Source: DASYPQ01 sp041488095 (lineage in GTDB: Bacteria; Planctomycetota; UBA1135; GCA-002686595). From it: DNA of 46,577 nt. The stretch is from contig JBGPOP010000033.1 in NCBI GenBank assembly GCA_041488095.1, positions 1-46,577 on the forward strand, written 5' to 3'. The notes beneath the pieces were generated by a model that did no database searches, was not told the origin of the DNA, and worked only from the letters and a program-made list of their open reading frames with translations. Position numbers and translations under genes: made by a program. Below are positions 33,117-39,669 of this stretch, one piece after another (the first letter of the stretch is position 1; every line of letters starts with the position of its first letter).

Positions 33117-34448
33117 CTACGGTTGCCACACCACCCCGTAGGCGTTGGTGTAGTTCCACGTCGCGGGCGTGCAGAACGCCGGCGGGTTGCGGTAGTAGAC
33201 CTGGTAGTACTTCGTGCCGCCGGGAACCGCGCCGCCCTGCACCGCGATCGACGGATCGCCGTAGGGTGCGCCCCGGTTCGCCTTGCCGCACACGGCGAAC
33301 TCCACCGGCAGCAGCCTCACGATCCCGCCCGTGATGGCGAGGACGCCGTCGCCCACCGCGACGCCCAACCCCCCGCCGAGCAACCCGTTCGCCTGGAAGA
33401 AGAGCACCGTCCCGGTCGGCTGCATGCTCTCCGCCTTCAGCTCGAGCGTATCGGCTCCGACGCTGGCGATGCCGGCGCCGTAGAGCAGGCCGCCTCCCGT
33501 GCCGTACGAGTTGTTGCAGCCATGGCCGAGCAGCCCGCTGTTGAGGCACGGGCAGGGCGTCCCCGTGCCGTCGCCGAACCCGAACGGGACTCCCGGAGGC
33601 CTGTTGTTCGGCAGCACGCCGTGGGCCGCGAGCATCGCCATCTCGGGCGTCATCCTCTTCTGCGAGGGACCCCCCGGGTTCACGCAGTTGCCGCCCGGCA
33701 TGTCGACACCCGTCACGAAGTTGGTCGAGGGCCCGAAGGCCACGGACGCGGTGGTGGTGTTGCAGTCGTGGTCGATCATCCCACCCGGCGACGCGTCGAT
33801 CGGCAGGCCCAGGTTGCTGTAGGTCCACACGCCGAGCGCGGTCGAGAGCACGACCGGCGGACCGGGATCGGCCAGGGCCGAGCCCACCGCCGCGGCCGTG
33901 GTCGTCGTGCAGCGCGTGAAGATCAGCCGGGGCTGGACGGGCAGCCCGGAGCTGAAGGTCCCGCCGTTCACGTGGCTCCTGATGATCTGCATCCCCCCGA
34001 GCTGCTGGTTCGACGTGCTCGAGAGGCAGGCCCCGACCTCGTAGGTCGCCGAATTCACTCCGCCGCCGAAGGTGACCGTGATCGGGTTCACGCTGACGAG
34101 GTTCAGCGCCACGATCTCGATCGGAACGGTCGCGGCGCTCGGGCACCCGGTCAGCATCGCGTCGGCGTTGCGGCGCACGATCGTGTCCGTGTGCCCGTTG
34201 ACTCCCGTCCCGACCAGAGGCACGCCGCGGAAGGACACCATCCCGATGAAAGGATCCGATCCGGGCCCGAAGAATCCAGCCGGGATCGGGGTTCCGCTGA
34301 AGTCCTCGTAGGTCATGCCGCCCGCCGGCGTCACCAGCAGGTCGGAGCCCGCGATCACGACCTGCGCGGCCGCGGGCAGTTGGAAGAGCAGCGCGGCGAA
34401 CCCGGCGCCGATCGACGATCCCAGACGAGTCATGTTCATTTTCTCCAT
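33117..34448 (-). CDS. Secreted protein with shared C-terminal module, unknown N-domain
   Basis: A 443-residue protein starting MEKMNMTRLG, where ATG 34448 has GGAGG six bases upstream. A signal peptide (AGFAALLFQLPAAAQ) precedes a beta-rich domain (GMTYEDFSGTPIPAGFFGPG, FRGVPLVGTGVNGHTDTIVR, IEIVALNLVSVNPITVTFGG) that I recall only as an uncharacterised planctomycete/acidobacterial secreted domain. The C-terminal third is the Cys-rich linker (CPCLNSGLLGHGCNNS) and the shared module (VLFFQANG, VAVGDGVLAITGG, GTKYYQVYYRNPPAFC, then YTNAYGVVWQP). It is probably exported and surface-associated. A GC hairpin follows its stop. Confidence 0.82.
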   Translation of the reverse strand: MEKMNMTRLGSSIGAGFAALLFQLPAAAQVVIAGSDLLVTPAGGMTYEDFSGTPIPAGFFGPGSDPFIGMVSFRGVPLVGTGVNGHTDTIVRRNADAMLTGCPSAATVPIEIVALNLVSVNPITVTFGGGVNSATYEVGACLSSTSNQQLGGMQIIRSHVNGGTFSSGLPVQPRLIFTRCTTTTAAAVGSALADPGPPVVLSTALGVWTYSNLGLPIDASPGGMIDHDCNTTTASVAFGPSTNFVTGVDMPGGNCVNPGGPSQKRMTPEMAMLAAHGVLPNNRPPGVPFGFGDGTGTPCPCLNSGLLGHGCNNSYGTGGGLLYGAGIASVGADTLELKAESMQPTGTVLFFQANGLLGGGLGVAVGDGVLAITGGIVRLLPVEFAVCGKANRGAPYGDPSIAVQGGAVPGGTKYYQVYYRNPPAFCTPATWNYTNAYGVVWQP

Positions 34449-34774
34449 GAGAGGCCTCCGGAGGGGGGTCTCGAGAGCCTTGAGGGAGATCGCGGAAGAA
34501 AGAGTGCCGCGCGCGAGGCGCTCGGGAACGGGCCCGGGGGATCGCGCGAAGGCAGGTACAGTCTAGCAGGCAGGGCCGGAACCGATAGGCAGCCCGTGTC
34601 GCCTCGCATGCGGAATCGCCCTGGAACCGGCCCCTTCCTCGCCTCCCCGGCCCCGCCGGGCCGTGCCTGCCTCGCCCCGGACCGTTCGGCATCCGGTGCC
34701 GGAGGTCCCCAGCCTGCCTGCCCCGCGCCTCGAGCCCTCTTCCGACGGCCTCCCTCGCGCGCCCCGGTCCGGCC
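34449..34774. other. Divergent intergenic region (326 bp)
   Basis: This lies between the minus-strand secreted protein gene and the plus-strand MMPL gene, so it must hold promoters for both. I see the ribosome site of the minus-strand gene (34455-34459) and C-rich sequence ahead of the MMPL GTG, but no promoter boxes I would defend. No additional gene is visible. Confidence 0.4.
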
Positions 34775-37429
34775 GTGGATGATGCCCATCCGCCCGGAGA
34801 TCGATCCCGCTTGCACCGTCTCTACGGCCCCGCCATCGACAGGCCGCTGCGCGTCCTGCTGACCTTCGGTCTGCTCCTCGCGCTCTCCCTGCCGGGCCTC
34901 TTCCGCCTGCGCCTGCTCACCGACGGCCGCGCGCTCGCGCCGGCCGCCTCGCCGGAAGCGTTCGAGGACCGCTCCATCCGCGCCGAGTTCGGCGTGCGCG
35001 ACCTGCTCGTCGCGGTCGTCCGGAGCAGCGACACGTCCGGCGTGTTCAACGCGCGCACGCTCGAGCACGTCGCCGCGCTCACGCGCGACCTCCAGGCGAT
35101 CCCCGGCGTGCGGCCCGAAGACGTGACCAGCCTCGCCACGGAGCCCGGCGACCACGTCCACACGGGCTCGTTCGATTTCAAGGCCTGGCTCGACCCGCTG
35201 CCGAAAACGCCGGAGGAGGTGCGCGACCTGGAGCGCCGTCTCCTGCGCGCGACGATCTACCGCGGCACGCTGATCTCGTCCGACACGCCGCCCTCGGCCA
35301 CGGCGATCCTGCTCGGAGTCGAGGACGGCGCCGACCGCGGCGCTCTCGCCCGCGCGGTCCGAGGCGCGGTCGCAGCGCACGCCACCGAGGGCGACCAGGT
35401 GCTCCTCGCCGGCGCGCCCCTGGCGGAGTCCCAGCTCGGACTGCACCTGCTCCAGGACCTCGCGCTCCTCGTCCCGATCGCCTTCGCGGTGATGGGCGCG
35501 ATCCTGTTCCTCTCCCTGCGCAACGCGTGGCTCGTCGTGCTGCCGCTCGCGGGGGTCGCCGCCTGCCTGCTCGCCACCTTCGGGCTGATGGGCTGGTGCG
35601 GAGCCCCGGTCTACCTCACCTGCCTGGTCATGCCGGTCTTCCTGACGGCGGTCGGCGTGGCGGAATCGGTCCACATCTGCGACCAGGTCCTGCACCGCCT
35701 CCGCGGAGGCGACGCCGGGGACCCTCGCGGAGCCCTGCGCGCGACGATGGACGAGCTCGCACGCCCGATGACGAACAGCGCGGTGACGACCGCGATCGGC
35801 TTCCTCTCGTTCGCGGTCTCGCCGATCGACCCCGTGCGCGTCTTCGGGTTGTTCATGGCGGCCGGCGTGATGCTGTCCCTGCTCTTGTCGCTCACGGTCT
35901 TCCCCGCCTGCCTGGCGCTGCTCGGCCCGCGCGTCGGATCCGGCGCACGGACCGGCTCCTCCCTGCGCGAGCGGACCGCGCCCCTCTTCGCAGCCTGGAC
36001 GCGCGGCGTGCTCGCCAGAAGACGCACCGTGCTCTTCGCGAGCGTCGTGCTCGCGGCGGCCGCGGCGCTCGGAGCTTCGCGCGTGCGCATCCAGGACAGC
36101 TGGATCGAGGGCTTCTCGCCCGGGAGCGAGCTGCGGCGGGACACGGCGGTCGTCGACGAGCTGTTCGGCGGCACGCATCTCCTGCGGCTGCGCCTCCGCG
36201 GCGATACGGCCAAGGCGAGCGCGCACGTCGACCTCGGCGACCTCGACCACTCGAGCCTGCTGCTCTCCCCCGCGCAGCTCGGGCCGGGCGGGGGAGGGCC
36301 GCCCGGGGGCTTCGTCGGCGATCGCGTGGTCCTGAAGCCGGTCAACGTGCCGACGGTGATCCAGGCCTGGCCGGTCGAGGTGCGCGTCACCGACGCCCGC
36401 GCGGAGGCGGGGGGCACGCGGCTCTTCCTCACCAGTCCGTTGATCCCCGAGAGCTCGCTGCTCGACCTGCTGCCTCAGGGCACGGTCGAGTTCGATTGCG
36501 AGATCGACTCGAAGAACAGGCTGATCGAGCCGTCGATGCTCGAGGTGCTGCGCGCCTTCGAGGAGCACCTCGCGGCGCAGCGCCCGCTCGGCGTCGGCGC
36601 CGTGCTCGGACCCTGGACCCACCTCTCGAACCTGAGCGCGATGCTCGGCGCCGACCCCGAGAAGGCGCGCGCGATCCTGGCGCAGCGCAAGGGCGTCGCC
36701 CGCACGCTCGACTTGTACCGCAGGAACCGCGGCGAGCGCCGCACGCGCGAGGTGTTCTCGGCGGACTTCGACCGGGGCCTGGTCACGCTGCTGCTCGGGA
36801 ACGCGAGCTACACCCGGGTGTCCGAGCTGATGCGCGACCTCCGCGCGTGGGAGCGCGAGCATCTCGCGCCGAACGGCGTCCGCGTCGATCTGGGCGGCGA
36901 CCTCGCGCTCTCCCAGGCCACCGTGGGCGGGATCGTGGAGACGCAGCTCGGGTCGCTCGCGCTCTCGCTGCTCGGCATCGTCCTCGTCACCGCGCTGCTC
37001 TCGCGCTCGATCTGGATCGGGCTGTGCTGCGCGGTCCCGTGCGCAGGCGCCGTGATCTCGACCTTCGGGCTCATGGGAGTGCTCGGGATCCCGCTCGGCG
37101 TCGCGACCGGAATGTTCGCGGGGATCACGATCGGGGTCGGCGACGACTTCGCGATCCACCTGTGGGAGCGGCTGCGCGGACGGCTGGGGCGGGGCGAGGC
37201 GGTCGAGGGCGCGATCGTCGCCTCGATGGCGGACGTCGGCCCGGCCATCCTGGTCGACGCGCTCACCGTGGGCGCGGGGTTCTCGGTGCTGGTCCTGTCG
37301 CGCGTGCCGACCGACGCGCGGCTCGGGGCGCTGCTGGTCTTCTCGATCGCGGGGTGCCTGGCCGCGACCCTGACCCTGCTGCCCCCGCTCCTGCGCTTGC
37401 GGGCGCGGCGCGTCGCCGGGGGCGGCTGA
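34775..37429 (+). CDS. MMPL/RND-family membrane transporter
   Basis: An 884-residue transporter with the duplicated RND layout: one membrane helix near the N-terminus (VLLTFGLLLALSLPGLFRL), a large outer loop, then five clustered helices (LLVPIAFAVMGAILFLSLRN, FLTAVGVAESVHICDQVL), and the same pattern in the second half (LGIVLVTALLSRSIWIGL, FAGITIGVGDDFAIHLWERL). The GVGDDFAIH segment contains the acidic pair typical of proton-driven RND/MMPL pumps. Family members export lipids, hopanoids or drugs; the cargo here is unknown. The GTG start at 34775 is the first sensible codon but has no clear ribosome site. It heads an apparent operon with the deaminase and the PDZ protein. Confidence 0.88.
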   Translation: MDDAHPPGDRSRLHRLYGPAIDRPLRVLLTFGLLLALSLPGLFRLRLLTDGRALAPAASPEAFEDRSIRAEFGVRDLLVAVVRSSDTSGVFNARTLEHVAALTRDLQAIPGVRPEDVTSLATEPGDHVHTGSFDFKAWLDPLPKTPEEVRDLERRLLRATIYRGTLISSDTPPSATAILLGVEDGADRGALARAVRGAVAAHATEGDQVLLAGAPLAESQLGLHLLQDLALLVPIAFAVMGAILFLSLRNAWLVVLPLAGVAACLLATFGLMGWCGAPVYLTCLVMPVFLTAVGVAESVHICDQVLHRLRGGDAGDPRGALRATMDELARPMTNSAVTTAIGFLSFAVSPIDPVRVFGLFMAAGVMLSLLLSLTVFPACLALLGPRVGSGARTGSSLRERTAPLFAAWTRGVLARRRTVLFASVVLAAAAALGASRVRIQDSWIEGFSPGSELRRDTAVVDELFGGTHLLRLRLRGDTAKASAHVDLGDLDHSSLLLSPAQLGPGGGGPPGGFVGDRVVLKPVNVPTVIQAWPVEVRVTDARAEAGGTRLFLTSPLIPESSLLDLLPQGTVEFDCEIDSKNRLIEPSMLEVLRAFEEHLAAQRPLGVGAVLGPWTHLSNLSAMLGADPEKARAILAQRKGVARTLDLYRRNRGERRTREVFSADFDRGLVTLLLGNASYTRVSELMRDLRAWEREHLAPNGVRVDLGGDLALSQATVGGIVETQLGSLALSLLGIVLVTALLSRSIWIGLCCAVPCAGAVISTFGLMGVLGIPLGVATGMFAGITIGVGDDFAIHLWERLRGRLGRGEAVEGAIVASMADVGPAILVDALTVGAGFSVLVLSRVPTDARLGALLVFSIAGCLAATLTLLPPLLRLRARRVAGGG

Positions 37430-37464
37430 CTTCTCCTGGCGGCGACCGAGGCTACCCTCTCCGC

Positions 37465-37905
37465 ATGAGCGACCCCTTCCTGGAAGCGGCGATCGAGGAG
37501 GCCCGCGCGGGCTTGATGGAGGGCGGCATCCCCGTCGGATCGGTGCTCGTGATCGACGAGGCGATCGTCGGACGCGGCCACAATCGCCGCGTGCAGCGCG
37601 GCAGCGCGATCTTGCACGCGGAGATGGTCTGCCTGGAGAACGCCAGACGCCTGCGTGCGAACGACTACGCGCGGGCGACCCTGTACACGACGCTGTCTCC
37701 CTGCGACATGTGCGGCGGAGCGGCGCTCCTGTACCGGATCCCCCGGATCGTGGTCGGCGAGAACCGCACGTTTCGCGGGCCGGAGGTCTATCTCAAGCAG
37801 CGCGGCGTCGCGATCACGGTCCTCGACGATCCCGCGTGCTTCGCGCTGATGCAGGAATTCATCCGCCAGCAGCCGGATCTGTGGAAAGAAGACATCGGAG
37901 CGTAG
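37465..37905 (+). CDS. Yeast-type cytosine deaminase (FCY1-like)
   Basis: A 146-residue zinc deaminase. The catalytic motifs are ILHAEMVCLENA (His zinc ligand, Glu proton shuttle) and LYTTLSPCDMCGGAALLY (the two Cys ligands). The signature GGIPVGSVLV, GRGHNRRVQRGSAILHAE, RIVVGENRTF and the C-terminal DLWKEDIG follow the fungal cytosine deaminase closely. They are unlike the long CodA amidohydrolase of enterobacteria or tRNA deaminase TadA. The probable reaction is cytosine to uracil. The gene lies 35 bp after the MMPL gene and 12 bp before the PDZ-thioredoxin gene. A broader nucleobase specificity cannot be excluded. Confidence 0.88.
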   Translation: MSDPFLEAAIEEARAGLMEGGIPVGSVLVIDEAIVGRGHNRRVQRGSAILHAEMVCLENARRLRANDYARATLYTTLSPCDMCGGAALLYRIPRIVVGENRTFRGPEVYLKQRGVAITVLDDPACFALMQEFIRQQPDLWKEDIGA

Positions 37906-37917
37906 GATCCGGCCGGC

Positions 37918-38697
37918 ATGAGAGGCCTGTTCTGCGCCGCCGCGCTCCTCACCGCGATCTCGTGCGCGGGCTCCTCGTCGCGTTCCGCGCCGGCGGAAGA
38001 GGGCGAGGCCGCGACCCTCGGGATCACCACGCGCGCGCCGAGCGACTACGAGGGCCAGTGCTACCGGCTGCTGTTCGAGACCCGTTGGCAGGGCCGGGTC
38101 GTCGCGTCGGTCGAGCCCGGCGGCTCCGCCGCGCAGGCCAAGGTCGGCGAGGGCGACGTGATCGTGCAGGTCGGGGAGGTGACGCTCTACAGCCAGGACG
38201 ACCTCGACGACCTCTTGCGCGTCTCCCGTCCGGGCGATCGGGTCGAGTTGAAGTTGCGGCGCAAGGACGGAGCCGCGGAGGAGACGGTCCAGGCCATTCT
38301 GGGCGCCGCTCGCGCGTCATCCGGGGCCACACGGCGCCTGCGCTGGCAGCACGCGAGCCTCGGTCAGCTCCCCTTCGCGCTGAAGGAAGCCGAGAAGACG
38401 CGCAAGTCCCTGCTGATCGGCCTCTCCGGCGCCGAGACGTGATGACCGTCGACGCGATTCGAGAGCCGTGCGTTCTCGACGATCCTCGACGACCCGGAAG
38501 TGATCGCTGCCGCGGAGCGCTTCGTGCGCGTGATCATCCGGCGCCCGCACGCCTACCGCTTCCGGGACCAGCACCGGGAGGCCCCGATCCCCGGCCTCGT
38601 CTTCCTCGGGCCGGACGGGAAGGTCAAAGGGACGTTCACGTTCGGCGGCGAGGACGACAAGGCGTCGCTGCTCGCGAAGCTCCTCGAGATGCGCTGA
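37918..38697 (+). CDS. PDZ-thioredoxin protein, candidate selenoprotein with tandem UGA
   Basis: One frame of 259 residues if the adjacent TGA codons at 38440-38445 are read as selenocysteine (residues 175-176). The N-terminus is a signal or weak lipobox (LLTAISC). Residues 30-125 form a PDZ domain (VVASVEPGGSAAQAKVGEGD). A thioredoxin-like domain follows: strand KSLLIGLSGAET, then UU-PSTRFES, then helix DDPEVIAAAERFV, then the cis-Pro segment PIPGLVFLGPDGKV. The UGAs sit where CxxC normally lies, giving U-P-S-T. No other stop interrupts the remaining 84 codons, and a SECIS-like hairpin follows at once. If the UGAs are true stops, this is a truncated 174-residue PDZ protein plus a remnant (38446-38697). 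Confidence 0.7.
38447..38491 (+). promoter_or_regulatory. Candidate bacterial SECIS hairpin
   Basis: Immediately after TGATGA, CGTCGA pairs with TCGACG, GAT with ATC, and CGAGA(G) with (T)TCTCG, with small internal loops. The apical loop is at 38466-38472, or 38465-38473 and starting with G if the G-T pair is open. The loop begins about 20 nt after the second UGA, inside the distance used by bacterial SelB. The hairpin lies within the coding frame, as in bacteria. Confidence 0.6.
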
Positions 38698-38733
38698 GCC
38701 GGTCCTGGGAACGACGGCGCTCCTCGTCCGAGC

Positions 38734-39669
38734 CTACACCCCCGTCCCGATCGGAACGGGCAGGTCCGCGGGCCCGATCTCGCCCTTGGCGAACACCGCC
38801 GCCCGGCGGATGGCGTTCTCCAGCTCGCGCACGTTCCCGGGCCAGCTCCAACGCTCGAGCGCCGCGAGCGCCGCTTCGGAGAGGTGGACCGGCCGGCCGA
38901 CGTCCTTCTCCATGCCCGTCGCGATGACGCGCGCGAGCAGGCGCACGTCGCCCCCGCGCTCGCGCAGCGGCGGCAGCCGGATGGTGATGACGTTCAGGCG
39001 GAAGTACAGGTCCTCCCGGAACGTCCTCTCCCGCACCATCGCCTGGAGATCCTTGTTCGTCGCGGCGACGACGCGCACGTCGACGTGCAGGGTCTGGTTC
39101 GATCCGACCGGACGCACCTCGCCTTCCTGCAGGACCCGCAGGAGCTTCGACTGCATCGCCAGCGGCATGTCGCCGATCTCGTCCAGGAACACCGTCCCGC
39201 CGTCGGCGGACACGAAGTGCCCGGCGCGGTCGGCGATCGCGCCGGTGAAGGAGCCCTTGGTGTGCCCGAAGAGCTCGCTCTCGAGCAGGCTCGCGGGGAC
39301 GGCGGCGCAGTTCTCGGCCAGGAACGGCTTCGCCCTGCGGCGGCTGCCCTCGTGCAGCGCCCGTGCGACGAGCTCCTTGCCCGTGCCGGTCTCTCCCTGG
39401 ATCAGGACCGAGACGTCGCTCGGGGCGACCTTCTCGAGCAGCGCGAACACCGCGCGCATCGGCGGGCTGTCGCCGACCATGCCGAACCGCGAGGGGATCG
39501 CCCCGGCGGAGGCCGGAGACGGGCTGGCAGGCTCGGCTGCGCCGCCGGCCTGTCCCAGGAGCTCACCCAGGATCGCAGGGACGTCCCGCTCCATTCCCGC
39601 TGCGCGCGCGTCGCGGACGATCTCCTCCAGGCGCTTCTTCAGCGCCTCGCGGTCGCTCTTGGCGCTCAA
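38734..39669 (-). CDS. Sigma-54-interacting AAA+ activator lacking an HTH
   Basis: A 311-residue AAA+ protein of the bacterial enhancer-binding type. Walker A is GETGTGKE (92-99), the sigma-54 contact loop is GSFTGA (139-144; the usual form is GAFTGA), Walker B is FLDEIGD (161-167), and the sensor region is RVVAATNKDL then FREDLYFRLNVITIRLPPLR. The N-terminus is only a short helical stretch, not a receiver or GAF domain. The protein stops right after the AAA+ lid (VRELENAIRRAAVF), without the Fis-type DNA-binding domain. It may act from solution or with a partner. A TTG start overlaps the helicase stop (TTGA), so its translation is coupled to the helicase. Confidence 0.88.
   Translation of the reverse strand: MSAKSDREALKKRLEEIVRDARAAGMERDVPAILGELLGQAGGAAEPASPSPASAGAIPSRFGMVGDSPPMRAVFALLEKVAPSDVSVLIQGETGTGKELVARALHEGSRRRAKPFLAENCAAVPASLLESELFGHTKGSFTGAIADRAGHFVSADGGTVFLDEIGDMPLAMQSKLLRVLQEGEVRPVGSNQTLHVDVRVVAATNKDLQAMVRERTFREDLYFRLNVITIRLPPLRERGGDVRLLARVIATGMEKDVGRPVHLSEAALAALERWSWPGNVRELENAIRRAAVFAKGEIGPADLPVPIGTGV

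Noticed and set aside
34436..37159. 907-codon minus-strand frame opposite the MMPL transporter
   Set aside because: The plus strand encodes an unmistakable RND transporter with paired membrane helices.
34775..37429. MMPL transporter as the enediyne self-resistance exporter
   Set aside because: It is separated from the cassette by two opposite-strand genes, and nothing in its sequence indicates the cargo.
38401..38500. Frameshift between the PDZ part and the thioredoxin-like part
   Set aside because: Both parts are in the same frame; only the adjacent TGA codons separate them.
37465..38697. Assigning the deaminase and PDZ protein to the enediyne-type cassette
   Set aside because: They lie more than 6 kb from the thioesterase, beyond two minus-strand secreted protein genes, and form their own operon with the MMPL gene.
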